From: Tubiluchus corallicola
Lineage: Eukaryota; Priapulida; Priapulimorpha; Priapulimorphida; Tubiluchidae
DNA: 64,000 bases
Assembly (NCBI GenBank): GCA_030141605.1
Contig: JAQGDQ010000662.1
Span: 1 to 64,000 of the forward strand
Direction: 5' to 3'
Shown here piece after piece: positions 1 to 13,300 of this stretch. The position numbers were made by a program, and so were the translations under genes. The notes under the pieces were generated by a model. The model was not told where the DNA came from, did not search any database, and saw nothing but the letters and a program-made list of their open reading frames with translations. The number at the start of each line of letters is the position of its first letter. Positions within the stretch are counted from its first letter, which is position 1.

Positions 1-744
1 ATACTTTCCTGTAACGTTCAGTACGCATTTTTTGGAGAAGAAACTGCATTTCTCTTCTGCTGGTTGTTCTCGTGGGTGGTAATAGAGGACAGTCATTCTT
101 AACAGTTTATTGAGATATTTAAGATACTGAGATAATGAGATATTGAAATGAAACCTTGAAACATCAAAATAAATAATATTAAGTCTAGTAGAAATATATC
201 TGGCGCTCGTATCATATGAAAAGTTAAACAGCTTCCGTGTTGATACATTATATGCAACCTTGAGTTTGCTAAGATTGTAAGAATAAAAATGTCTCCAAGT
301 GAACATAGAATAAAAAGTAGCGCAGTAAGTAGTGATGTATATGTATGGCTGGCTGACTGAATGACTGACGTACTTACTCGCGGGTTTACTTGTGGAAATT
401 TCGAAAAGTTTAGACATTTTTTAAAGACGCATTTACTCATGCAAGCGTACAGGTGAATATATTTTGAGATCTGTAAGCAAATTGAGTTTTATTCTTATTA
501 CTGTGACTGAAATACGTGGATTTTCTGTAATTCTTATATCTCTAAGTGCAATCTGGTGTAATATAAACTATTTTTCCTATCTGCTTCATAAATCATTTTG
601 AAATACAATAAGTTTTTTCGATATTTTTATTTTAATTTTATTAAACTTTTTTTTTACTAAACTTACTATGTGCCTTATTATTTATCTTCCATTTTGGTAT
701 TACTTTTACGTATTTTTGTGATGCATTCATGTACATATATAAAT

Positions 745-821
745 GGATTTTACACTATACAAAAATAAATAAACTTAAACTTAAAGGATTTTACACTATA
801 CAAAAATAAATAAACTTAAAC
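745..821. repeat. 36-bp direct repeat, two units
   Basis: GGATTTTACACTATACAAAA plus AATAAATAAACTTAAAC occurs at 745-780 and 786-821. It may be the end of a retroelement with an AAACTT-type tail, but no coding part is nearby. Confidence 0.6.
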
Positions 822-1242
822 ATAAACTGAACTACCGACGGACTGAAAGAATGAACGAACGAAAGATTAAAGGAAGAACGAATGAATAAATGAGTGAATT
901 ACAGAGCTTATCGCAAAGTATCGTCACATGGCGTATGAAGGTTTATTTTAATAGGCTGGAAGCTCCCATATACCATGAACCTAATTAAGGAATGAGCAGT
1001 AAAATAATGTGGCTTCGTGGCTAATGTGGCTTCATGGCTTTTGATATAAACGCATTTTGCACAAACGACCATAAAACCAATTTTTATCTCTTTCGCTTGA
1101 AACTGTCACGACTCCGTAAAAAGATAATTCGATTTACGGCCTGATACAGTTTTATTCATGCCCTTTTGAAGTGTTTGTTTCAAATTCTGTAAAGAGTAGT
1201 TTGTTCATTATTCTCGTTAACTCACTCCTCAATTTCTTTACT

Positions 1243-1770
1243 GGCGCACTCACAAGGTTTATCATAGAAAACTGTGGCGCACTCACAAGGTTTATCATAG
1301 AAAACTGTGGCGCACTCACAAGGTTTATCATAGAAAACTGTGGCGCACTCACAAGGTTTATCATAGAAAACTGTGACGCGCTCACAAGGTTTATCGTAGA
1401 AAACTGTGGCGCACTCACAAGGTTTATCATAGAAAACTGTGGCGCACTCACAAGGTTTATCATAGAAAACTGTGGCGCACTCACAAGGTTTATCATAGAA
1501 AACTGTGGCGCGCTCACAAGGTTTATCATAGAAAACCGTGGCGCACTCACAAGGTTTATCATAGAAAACTGTGGCGCGCTCACAAGGTTTATCATAGAAA
1601 ACTGTGGCGCGCTCACAAGGTTTATCATAGAAAACTGTGGCGCACTCACAAGGTTTATCATAGAAAACTGTGGCGCACTCACAAGGTTTATCATAGAAAA
1701 CTGTGACGCACTCACAAGGTTTATCATAGAAAACTGTGACGCGCTCACAAGGTTTATCATAGAAAACTGT
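1243..1770. repeat. 33-bp minisatellite, 16 units
   Basis: Sixteen head-to-tail units of exactly 33 bp starting GGCGCACTCACAAGGTTTAT. Units differ at only a few sites (GGCGC or GACGC, CACTC or CGCTC). Since 33 is a multiple of three and the unit lacks stops in one frame of each strand, both strands show long open frames; I do not regard them as genes. Degenerate GGTTTATCATAA-like half-units trail to about 1,940. Confidence 0.95.
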
Positions 1771-2964
1771 TTACTAGAGTACACTGACATGAGGGGTTTA
1801 TTAACTCGGCTTTTTAGGACATTTAAAGGAAATTCTCTTATTTTTTGAGATATTTGACATCACGCTGAAATGGTTTATTCGAACGTGTTCATTAAGACGG
1901 TTTATACCAATATGGTTTATCATAACTGTTTATAGTCACGTTTCACAAGACCAGAAGTTGTTCCTATTATCACGTGGTCTATCAGAACGTTTTGTATGGT
2001 ATTTCAGCAGCAAAATGAAGCAGCTGTTATGGAGATGCCTCATAGGCACAGACAGAGATAAAAGAGATAGACAACTCGTTAAAATTTAATGCCTTCATCT
2101 TTATAACGTAAGACACCATCAACCAAATAACCATGATGTTGAGAAACAATAAACTGCCTCCATATTTATTGATATTTTTCTGAATCTTGTCTCCTCAGCA
2201 GCCCAAACATAAACTTTTATGTAAAAGTTTTGACAGTTGAGAAAGATTAGTACATAATGATAAATTTTCCACATGCAAGAGGAAAGTTGTTACTTTCTGA
2301 TTGCCTTCCTATCCCAGTCGCTTGCTGTCCGTTGTGTGGAAGTTGGAATTGTACATTGTAGTTAGGTGCTGCCATCTATGTGCTAATCCTGTTACATTCT
2401 ACCAGCTGACTTACCTTCAGTATAATTGTATGGTCCAATGAATACACACTGGTCCTCTCCCTATTTATGGTTGTTGTGAAGCCTGTGCAACTCTGCATAG
2501 GTCAAGTTCTATACCTGTATACTGGCTGTGAAACAGGTTCTACTGACTGTTTTTGATTTCTAGGTTTTGCTCAATGTTTAGTGCAGCAGTTTTGCTACTC
2601 ATGTTTTCTGTAGTTCAATAAATACTTTTCTGTTGTGTGCAGTGCAAATATTTATTATAGATTTTTGGTTACTATCCATACTTCTCTGTGTCTAAACTCA
2701 ATCATAACAAAGTGATTGAACAACAACTTCAAAAATGACTTCACATATTGTATCTACATCATGTTCGAAGTCTATGTAGTTAAACTTGTGCTTTCTATCA
2801 ATTCTAGCGAATCTAAATCAAAATCACAGAGTAGACCTAGTCAAAACTGAGTGCTGTTGTAACCCAGTGTTTTAAAAATGCTGAAAACTAATTAAAGATA
2901 GAGAAATTTTAGTGCACGTTACTCAACAAGTGCAAAAAGTTCTACCATTAACTTTAGTTACATT

Positions 2965-3144
2965 CATCTAGCCTGGGTCACTTATGTGAGTTACGTAAAT
3001 CAAAACTATTACATCAAAAACTGTCATCTCGCCTGGGTCTCTTATGTGAGTTACGTAAATCAAAACTATTACATCAAAAACTGTCATCTCGCCTGGCTCT
3101 CTTATGTGAGTTACGTAAATCAAAACTATTACATCAAAAACTGT
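2965..3144. repeat. 60-bp minisatellite, three units
   Basis: Three almost identical 60-bp units beginning CATCTCGCCTGGGTCTCTTA, plus a partial fourth. Confidence 0.95.
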
Positions 3145-3193
3145 CATCTCGTCCAGTGTAGAACTATTCATTAAAATAATACTAAATAATAAG

Positions 3194-3195
<2 letters not shown>

Positions 3196-3239
<44 letters not shown>
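3196..3239. repeat. (AT)n microsatellite
   Basis: Twenty-two uninterrupted AT dinucleotides just after the 60-bp array. Confidence 0.98.
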
Positions 3240-3243
<4 letters not shown>

Positions 3244-3623
3244 GCACATATGTAGACTTGACACTTATTGTACTAGTGCGTACATTTAGTAATACAAAGA
3301 ACACCTGATTAAGAAAAAAACTACTTTCGTCTCAATTGACCGTTCACCCTTTAGTAAACTATCCTGCAATAGAATCGTGTTGACCTACTTAATAGGTAGA
3401 TGACCTACGTAATGACCTATGTAAAATTTATCACATATGTGACAAGAGAATTATTTGTACTAATAACGACAGAGTTGGCAGGAACATTTGAACATATAAA
3501 CTGACAATGATCAGGACATCTATAAATGATATTAACATGAACAAATATGTATAATATAGAAAATTATTGCCAAAAAATGGACGGAATGCAAATGAAAATC
3601 AATGCATCAGGAAACTTCAACCG

Positions 3624-4769
3624 TGCACGATCTATCACTTGATAGGCTGAGCAAACAAGTGCACAGTAAGCATGGCACCATCTATCACTTGATATGCTGA
3701 GTAAACAAGTGAACAGTAAGCATGGCACCATCTATCACTTGTATGCTGAGCAAACAAGTGAACAGTAAGCGTGGCACCATCTATCACTTGATATGCTGAG
3801 TAATTAAGTGAACAGTAAGCATGGCACCATGTATCACTTGATATGCTGAGCAAACAAGTGAACAGTAAGCATGGCACCATCTATCACTTGATATGCTGAG
3901 TAAACAAGTGAACAGTAAGCGTGGCACCATCTATCACTTGATATGCTGAGCAAACAAGTGAACAGTAAGCATAGGATCATCTATCACTTGTATGCTGAGC
4001 AAACAAGTGAACAGTAAGCGTGGCACCATCTATCACTTGTATGCTGAGTAAACAAGTGAACAGTAAGCGTGGCACCATCTATCACTTGATATGCTGAGTA
4101 ATTAAGTGAACAGTAAGCGTGGCACCATCTATCACTTGATATGCTGAGTAATTAAGTGAACAGTAAGCGTGGCACCATCTATCACTTGATATGCTGAGCA
4201 AACAAGTGAACAGTAAGCGTGGCACCACCTATCACTTGATATGCTGAGCAAACAAGTGAACAGTAAGCATAGCACCATCTATCACTTGTATGCTGAGCAA
4301 ACAAGTGAACAGTAAGCGTGGCACCATCTATCACTTGATATGCTGAGCAAACAAGTGAACAGTAAGCATGGCACCATCTATCACTTGTATGCTGAGCAAA
4401 CAAGTGAACAGTAAGCGTGGCACCATCTGTCACTTGATATGCTGCGTAAACAAGTGAACAGTAAGTGTGGCACCATCTATCACTTGATATGCTGCGTAAA
4501 CAAGTGAACAGTAAGCATGGCACCATCTATCACTTGATATGCTGAGTAATTAAGTGAACAGTAAGCATGGCACCATCTATCACTTGATATGCTGAGCAAA
4601 CAAGTGAACAGTAAGCGTGGCACCATCTATCACTTGATATGCTGAGCAAACAAGTGAACAGTAAGCATAGGATCATCTATCACTTGATATACGGAGTGAA
4701 TAGTAACCATGCCACCATCTATTATTTGATATGCTGAGTAAACAAATGAACAGTAAGCATGGCACCATC
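3624..4769. repeat. 50-bp minisatellite, about 23 units
   Basis: Unit GGCACCATCTATCACTTGAT plus 30 bp ending AGTGAACAGTAAGCAT. Some units lack two bases (48 bp). Variants such as AGGATCATC recur, suggesting higher-order duplication. Open frames over it are by-products. Confidence 0.95.
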
Positions 4770-7700
4770 AAGCAGACATAATCATCAATTCCTTGTAACT
4801 TAACATTTTCTTTAAAACTTCATGTTGCACTAACATTGTAATAAGTGCGAAAATGCACTCAAGGAACAACTAACAAACAAAAGATAATAATAAACAATCA
4901 TGGTAAACACTTCCAATAAAGTTTTTTAAATTCTTTATAACAAGAACAATATCCACTTCATAACGGCCCACTATGTAATCAATTGTATCAAATTTTTATT
5001 GGAAAAATTCAACGTTTATTTGACTATCCACATCAGAGAAACTAACAACAGTTTTGATTTTAATAGAATAAATTAAATTTTACATCCAGCTAGAAATATC
5101 ATTAAAAGCATTTTACTGTCTAAATATACTGTTTTTTTTTAATTAATCAATAATGATTGATTGCATTTTTCTTATTGTATCCGCTATGATTATTGTTTCT
5201 ATAGATGTTCGTTATGATTGTCATAATTAGAGGCTGAAGCTGAGTCAGTTGCTACTACATCAGCTGACTCACACAGTAAATCAGCTAATTCGGTTGAGGT
5301 TGACTGACTTTTCAGCTGAGTTGGCTTAAAGAAAAAAATCAGCTAAGTCAGCTAAAGCTGCGATTTTTTTAGCTAAATAAATGACAAATTGTTAGTTAAC
5401 TGTTAAATTATGAAGACAAATTTTTTAAATAATTTGTGTTGCTTATACACAGAAAAACGCTGATGTACAAATTTAAATAATGCACTTAGAGATCATCACG
5501 ACTCGTAATGTTTTTGTTGTTGTTTTGAATTTAAAAGTATTCTTTATATTTTTCCAGCTGCTAGTGTACAATAAAAGTGTTGAATTTTTCTAAAAGAAAC
5601 TGAATAAAATTAATTATACAGTTGACTGTTTATGAAACTTCCAATAAAACTTGTACAATCAAAAGTGACCATTGAGCAAAAACATGATGCAGTTTATCTC
5701 ACAGCCGATAACTAATATAAACAACGAAAAAAACAAATTACATTTGAATAAAATAGTAGCACCAAGCATCAGAAACATGAGGTATTTGTGTTTTTTTTCA
5801 TTAAACTTATGCATCCAGAAATGGAATGATGAGAATTCAGTAAAATACACAACAACCAATTGACACTGATGTTCTAAATTCATGTACAAATAATGAATTA
5901 ACTACATTCAGGTGAAGGTTCAGACCTCTCAACTCTTAAAATTTTACCACGAGTCTCAGATTTTTACCTCGTTTCTTACAATCTAGTGGTTGGCATTAGC
6001 TTTCTCAAGGCAAACAAAAACACGAAACTTTTCTTCTGCAAACCACTTTGGAACGCTGCCAACCACGTCCAAACAGACCCATTAATAAGATAATTTTGCA
6101 TGGAAAACAATCAGGACCAGCCACCAAATTTATCAACGTATTGAATTAGCGAAGTTACTATGAAGTTGTTTAACATTTAATTACATCTTTTCGACAAAAA
6201 GTTTTGCACATAGAGATCACAACCTGGTTTTACATTTGCCATTTAAATTTCCGGGTTTGAATGAAGACTCTCCTGCTTTCCACAGCTTTTTTGTTAATCT
6301 CCAGATTTGCTGTCTTCTCTCATTGAGAGGTCTGAAACTTTGAACTTGTTCTCGATAACCTAACTGTGACATTTGCAGCAAAATGAAGAAAACATAAAAG
6401 AAGAGAAAACTCTTTCTTAAAAAAAGTTTTTGGTTGAGCATGTAGCTAAAGAAATCCTTGGCTAAATGAAGTATGTGCACGTGCTGCCATCTAGGACAAA
6501 AGTTGCAAAGCTAAGGCGATGGTGATGGCATTACATACAAACCTTAAACATGCAATTTTTTGTTGTTCTTCAAACACTGAAACATTAACTTAAAAAAAAA
6601 ACGGACAATTGTGTAAACATTTGTTCAGAATAAAGAATGCTCTAAAATATTGAAAACTATAATAGCTTATTTTAAATCAAAGCTTAGATTAAATAATAAT
6701 TACCTCGGATACTCAAATGTCATTAAACTTTCAAAGCTACGCACGACTGAGTGAATCTACTAGGCGTCTTTTTGTCACATGTGTGTGGCCGACAAATAGA
6801 AGGCGGTACCGTGATAACCATGATCATGAACTGCAGTGTTAGTTCTGATGTCATATGATGTAGAATCCATTTTCGTGATATCACGCGTTTAGAGAAACAG
6901 TAACACTTACGCAAACATGCTTGAAGTGCAAAGGAAGATGCCTGCCATTGCACAAACTGTAGTTAGTTTCTGGCATAAGCAATAGCAGTGTTCAGTTGCC
7001 GTTAATTAACGTTCTAAACCAATTATTCAAATATAAAGAACAATTGTTAACTTTTATAGGCAAGAAAATGTATATTTTAGGACAGTAAATTAAAATGAGA
7101 TTGAGTGTAAACAATTGTCCGGTCTTCCTTTAAGAGCTAAAAGACTGCTGTAAGCAATGATTCAGTGTTTAGTTACAAGCCAAAAGCCAGCCTACGTAAT
7201 GTCTCGTTGATTGTAAATCAATATTGACAGGTGAAAATTAATCAGATCTCGTATAACCTGAGGCCGCCACCAAATTTTTCCTCATCATCGACTCGTTCAG
7301 CCTGGACAAAACTTAGAACAATGATGTCCTTCAACATACAAGCAGCTACGAGTGCAACGTTCATCCTTCGTAGCATGCATCCGTCTTTGCGCTCGTGTCG
7401 GCCGCAGACGGACCACTAACAAATGGCCGAACTTGACAGTCGCCCTCCTCTAGCGAGGCATATGCAGCGACATCTCTGAGGCTGAAAGAGCAGAAAAGTG
7501 TGTTAGGGGCGTCAAAGCAGCTTCCTTAACTCAGCATTGCAGCCACACAAAATTTCCTGGATAATGCATTCGAAATGTAGAATTTATGCAGTCAAAAGTA
7601 AAGACCCATAGTTACTGAAGGTCGGTAATGAAATCATTTAGTGAGAATGACCAATGGCCATCGTTACAGTCGTTATTAGTGAAGAAAGCAAAACATCTCG

Positions 7701-9314
7701 CCAGCTGCTTTAACACCCCTCGACGCTTGTCTGCTCCACCAGGAGGTTAAAATCAACACAAATTATCGTACAGCTACGCACAATTGAGCAAAATACAGGC
7801 AGGTGTGCGAGTTAGCACAGTAACTAATTAGTACTAACTACTAACTAACTAACTACTCAGTACTAACTAGCCACTATTTGCACCTGTTGAATGTATTCGT
7901 GCTAAGTGATTTCAGCTAAAGCTACCAAAAAATAATATTAATTTTGCATAGAGATAATATCTTAAAAAGGATCAACATATGATTTAGACGCGTATCATTG
8001 TGACTGAAATGTTAGTACGTTATGATTGACCAATGGTAAATAAATACAAATCTTCTTAGAATACATTACCCTGCTCATAGCATCTTCCAAAATGAATAAT
8101 TCTGGTACAAAAACCTATTTACAGACTGCTATGGCTAACGTTTTTTTACACAACAATGTACCTCTAACATGCACACATCTACAAATTCAAAGCGGAAAAA
8201 AGGAAATTGAACTTCATAAATCTAGTTTAACTGGATACGGTGAAGTTCAACAATTTCCTCCATAACTCGTTAGCCAGAGACAGACCGGGCCAATTTCTTT
8301 GTATCCATCAAAATTTTTAAAGTTTTTTTTTTCATGTAAACGATAATTATTACATACAATTTCTATAACTACTACAGATTTCTAAATACTGTAGTGCCCT
8401 AGAATTGAAGAAGAGCGGAGTGCTATTCGAATGCATTACCCAACTGCTGTTTACAACGATCAATGAAAAAATAATCTAAATTAGTTTCGTTTGCTACTGA
8501 TTTATTACAGATAATGGTGAGAAAAAACTAGCATAGCATCCTCAACGGATGAATTCATACTGGAAAGTAGACCTTCTCAAGAGAAAGCAATTCTTGCGAA
8601 TAAAAGAACGTGATGAGCACCATCAAAGCAAATGGGAAATGATTTTTCTAAGCGAAGAGATGCTTGTAAAATTAACAGGAAATACTTTGCCAGCCCCGAT
8701 TCTTAGAAAAGAAATAAATGTGACGATCATGCATCTCCATTTGCATTAACTATCTACAGAAAATAGTCATGGAAGATTTCTTGTAACAGTCACTAAACTT
8801 AAACAAAGTTCTCACAGAACACTTTCTGAAAAGGCCGACTTCCCATTACAAGTATCTTCTACAAGTCTGGTTTATACATCGTCTGTTTGTTTTCTTCTGC
8901 AAACACGCATGTGCAATGCACTTCAACAGTGGCAATTGTAAACTTTTCCCAGGAATCTCATCCAAGAAAAATCTGTGTTACAATGCACATCTCACTTGTG
9001 CGTCTTTCGCGTGAACGCTGGGCATGTCGGCCCGATTAAAATTCAAAACCAGACGAAGTACAAACCGGACCTGAGTGAATATCTATCCTTGGATGACCAG
9101 TTACATTCATTTTTCTATGAAATACTATGCAGATATGAATGGGTCAACTGTCACTGGGTGGTTTTCGTTCAAATACAAATATTTCAGCACCCATCACAAG
9201 AACTCTCAACCAGCATTATTAATGTAAACAGTCATTTCGAACTTTAGAATTTACATTTAAATTAGACTATTAGTGATCATCTTTTAAACTGTCAGAGTGA
9301 CCTTAAATATTCTC
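4770..9314. other. No recognised gene
   Basis: AT-rich sequence. Small open frames occur on both strands, the longest being 87-90 codons at 6,217-6,480 (minus) and 8,975-9,247 (plus). None shows a known motif or a matching splice context. Part may be the 3' UTR or downstream sequence of the receptor cyclase. Confidence 0.5.
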
Positions 9315-9562
9315 TAATGGTGTGTTCACACTAGCAAGTAACTTGCAAGCATGTTCAGACTAGAGAATAAAACTTGCTGCAAGTTACACTCTGCCAGCAA
9401 GAGTGAGCTGACACTCACTTCACTATTCACTGCAAGAAGTGTCAATCGTAACTTCCCTAGGCGTTCACACTAAATAATAACTTGCAGCAACTGTCGGAGA
9501 GTTTGCAATAACTTGCCGACAGTAACTCACGACAAAAACTTGCTAGTGTGAACATGCCATTA
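9315..9562. mobile_element. MITE with 23-25 bp terminal inverted repeats
   Basis: 248 bp. Left end TAATGGTGTGTTCACACTAG, right end CTAGTGTGAACATGCCATTA, two mismatches over 25 bp. Borders end in TA, so a TA duplication is possible. The GTTCACACTA word also recurs inside. No coding capacity. Confidence 0.75.
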
Positions 9563-10281
9563 GTGCTAGCGGTGGTTCATTTAGTTTATTCCAGTTACTA
9601 CATCATAATAATTAAATGTTAATTGGGTTAAACTGAATATTTGCTAAAATTTAGTTCCATAGACCAGACTAAGCCAATTTTTATTCTCTTTGTATAGTCT
9701 ATTGCCATTGCCACTCTAAAGGTTTTAATTTTAAATTCTAAAGTTTTAAATTATAGTTTGCATTAATTACATTCATGAGGGCTCCCGTAAACAGGTGAGG
9801 AAATATTTCGTATTTGAATAAAAACTATCCGTTGACACATTCATATCTGGTTAGTACTAAGCAAAAGTTTCAAATTTATATTGCATTTCTGTTCCATTGT
9901 TCGTCATCGCCGCATTGTTTTCGGCTTTTACTTAATAGTCAGTTCTACATCATTGTTGACAGTAAGCCTTTGTTTCAAATTGCATTATTTTCTAAGACTA
10001 TCAGCATTACATTGTTCTATGTTTTCTATCATTGTTCATCATCATTACATTGTTCTGCGTCATTTACTACTGTTCATTGACAGGTATAATTATCCTCTCA
10101 TGGTCAATCATAGCTGCAAATGAAGAGACGCAAGTCGTAATCAACAGAAGTAGAATGAGCATCAACAATGATAAAGAAAATTCATCACTAAAAAATCTAA
10201 TGTTTTTTAAATTAATAATAAAAGTCGTTAGGAAATTATAGGCGAAAACAATGTATTGTTCGGGGACATGAAAATTACCAC
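9563..10281. other. Probable 3' UTR of receptor GC and flank
   Basis: Directly downstream of the last coding exon on the minus strand. Contains TTATTC/TTTATT words that on the minus strand resemble weak polyadenylation signals, but no clear one. A CATTGTTC-rich imperfect repeat lies at about 9,890-10,080. Confidence 0.3.
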
Positions 10282-10356
10282 TTACTCGTCGTAACGGGGT
10301 AGCGGCTTATTGTAACCTCTTTTCCCATATAGCCAGTAGGTATTGACGATTTTACC
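10282..10356 (-). CDS. Receptor GC exon 24 (last recognised coding exon)
   Basis: Residues about 1115-1138, [20 protein letters not shown] then RYDE and TAA. T-Y-W-L-x-G is the conserved final strand of the family, so the protein is complete here. The stop overlaps a good donor (GA|GTAAGT), so a further exon with another tail is possible. I found no convincing one below 10,282. Acceptor TTTTCAG. Confidence 0.85.
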   Translation of the reverse strand, partial: GKIVNTYWLYGKRGYNKPLPRYDE

Positions 10357-13300
10357 CTGAAAAAGAAACATTACAATCTTTACAACAATACAGCTTTACA
10401 ATGGGTGGAGGTTTTTTGCCCGAAATAGTCTAACCGAGGTTGTGAATCAGTGTTGCTATGCTGGTTTTCGTCATTCACTGGGATGAGATAATTTAATTTT
10501 CTTTTCAAGATAGTAAAAGAACATTTCATTACACGGGAGAGACTTAGGCAACATGACCACAGTGACAAACAGATGAAAAACAAGTAAGCCTTTTCACAGT
10601 TTTGTTGTGCTCACGCGGAGTTGTTGTAGCTCAAAGGTTAAGTGTACCACAGCAACAAGTGTTAACTAACAAACCCCATGTAGCATGCGGGTAAAGCAAA
10701 GTCATCTGCCGCATCAGTTCAGTAACTTCTGTTGTTTTACGTGAGCTTTACTTAATTATGCATAAGTCTGCGCGTACAGTGATCTACTAGCAGGATCTTG
10801 CTTGGGAACAGCTGTTAAAATTGTTACTATTACAATAGCTCGGGCTGCGAGGCGCTGTCAAGTGTACACAAATATGTTGTCTGGTACACCTAACCTTTGA
10901 CCTTTTCACCAACACCGTCAATCGCTCGAACTGTGAAAAGGCTTACTAACAAGGTAGGTTCATTTTGAGATGATATTACGGCAATAGAATATATGTTTCA
11001 GGAGATATAGCACTTATTCCTGTGAAACATACCCGAAGCTTATCAACATTAACACAGTAGGCGCCGCTTTATAAACTCACTTTGGTGCCGCCGTGTTTTG
11101 ACCCTATTAACCAACTGAACCTATTAACCAATGGGTGTAGTACTACTGGCACAGAAGTATAAGTCACCAGTTTACTATGCACTGCAAAGGTGTTTAATCA
11201 ATTTTAGAAACGAACTAATGCCTAAGTTCCTTTGTGCAGTTAAAAATTAGAAAAAATATTTTAAAATATTAATTTATGTAAGTGAATTAGCAATAAGTTA
11301 AAAAGTATACTTTTCTAAATCACAGATTTTTCTAAGTCTGAAATTACAAAAATTACAAAAATTCCTACAAGGTCGGCTGCTTTATTTTCTCACAAAGAAA
11401 TTGGCCCACAAAGTTCTCGTAATTATAAAAATGTTGAAAATCTGTTGTTGTGCATGACAAAAACAGTTCTGAATCGTCTGCTCACTTACTCTGCTCTTAT
11501 TTGATGTTTACTCTTGTAAGTCACAAGGAATACCGGCTGATTACTGTACCTGCATCTTTGACTGTTAACTCATTAAGCCTGAAAGCGTGATTTGCAACGA
11601 GAGCATCAAAAGGAAACCGCTAGGGAAGTGATTAAATGTTTAGCTTCCAGAAATTCTTTGGGTAACAGTGGGCAACAGATTCAAAGCAAAACCGCTACCC
11701 TAGCGTATTAGTGCATGATAAACGTACCTGTTTATAAACAAAATGGTACTTAACATAATTGTTTCTACATATATAATGCACAAAAGGGAAGTAAAGATGA
11801 CATAAAAGTAGGAAAGGCTCTTTGGTGACATACAAATATCTTATTTTAAGTAGGTGAATGAAAAATATTGAGTCAATTAAGCTGAATTATTTAAGTCAAT
11901 TACCGATAGTTTTTATGTATATTTGAATAGAAGCGTTTTTGAGTCAATAAAGCAATTGAGCCTATTAACCTAAAGTCCATTAAGCAGCGCCTACTGTAGT
12001 AAAAAAGTATTAATTTTCCCATACCTTCGTCATGTCACCATTCTCAGTACTCTTTAGCGGACGCTAAAGAGAAAGAAATATTTTCAAAAATATTATATCA
12101 ATCAAAATTTAAAATTTTGACCAAATTTGGATCTACCATCATTTTAAGATCGGTCGGGTCTTAGTGACTTTTTTCGGTTCTGGAACTAAATTGAATCAAA
12201 ATAAACTCAAGCCGATGTTGATAAGCTGGAGCCAAAGTGGACTCGTCTGGAATGCCAGACAGCTTGATCAAAATGCTTAAATTACAAAAAAGATCACCTA
12301 TCCAGCTACCCATTAAAATCAGTGCTGTTTCAATTTCAGAATGATGTAATGTAAAGATATGTCAAGAAAACATAAATAAAAATGTAAAAACTGCTGTCGT
12401 CATCATCATTATCATCATCACCACCGCCGCCGCCACCACCACCACCACCAGCACCACCCCCACCGCCACCTCGATCATCGACCGCTGTCATGATGGATCA
12501 CCATCACCACCACCATCATCGACCGCTGTCATGATGGCCACAGCCAATGTCAATAGCATCATCACTGTCATTGTCGTCATTATCAGTGCTAACAACTCCA
12601 GCATTTTCGTCGTCGTCGTCATTGCCAGCAATGCCACCATCAACACCAACAACATCATTATCGCTGCCGTCATCACCAACATCATCACCATAAACACCGT
12701 ACCTTGATACTCATCTCCCCACGCTTGTTCATTTCGTAACCTTCATTTGAGCATCTTAAACCTTTGAAGAAATGTTCGCTGATCTGAATGCGATTTGCTG
12801 CAAAAACAAAAAAAACAACTTCATCAGAAGTCCACGTTAAAAACAGCCTTACACCTATATTTAAAAAAATATAACAACAAAGCTATTACAATGGGTTGAC
12901 TCTTGCAGGACCGTATAAGCAATTGCTGCATTTTGCATGGGTTCATGAAAAACTGCTCCCACTAAGCAGCGATTACATTATACTTGACAATTTCTCTAGG
13001 TTTCTACTCCTCACACAATGGATTTTCTTGCAAAATTATATATGAAATGCATTTGCTTACATTAGACAAATTAAAAATCGTTTTTAACTGAAAAATTGAA
13101 AAAAGGCTTTCAGTAACTACGCTATTTGCACTGCAACAAAGTACAGTATCACTTGTGTGCAATCGGCTAATGCAGAAAATTTCAACTATCACGCAAGTGT
13201 ACGCCAGACCAAGTTACTTGATAAGCAAAGCTGGAGTGCCTGAAAAGGGCGTGCTTTTCTTAATTTTGTACTATTAGTTTGCCTTTCCAGAAACTTTCAA

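Noticed and set aside
1152-1848. Long open frames on both strands over the 33-bp array
   Set aside because: They follow from a stop-free unit whose length is a multiple of three; no signal of coding beyond the array.
3635-4526. Open frames on the minus strand over the 50-bp array
   Set aside because: Unit length is not a multiple of three and the frames break with unit variants; repeat by-product.
1243-4769. CRISPR-like regular repeats
   Set aside because: Units are directly adjacent without unique spacers, and the genome is eukaryotic.
6217-6480. Possible extra last exon of the receptor cyclase (YREQVQSFRPLNERRQQIWR)
   Set aside because: A CACAG acceptor exists, but the phase does not fit the GTAAGT donor at exon 24 (a stop follows at once), and no family similarity is seen.
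8975-9247. 90-codon open frame on the plus strand
   Set aside because: No motif, no splice context, ordinary AT-rich composition.
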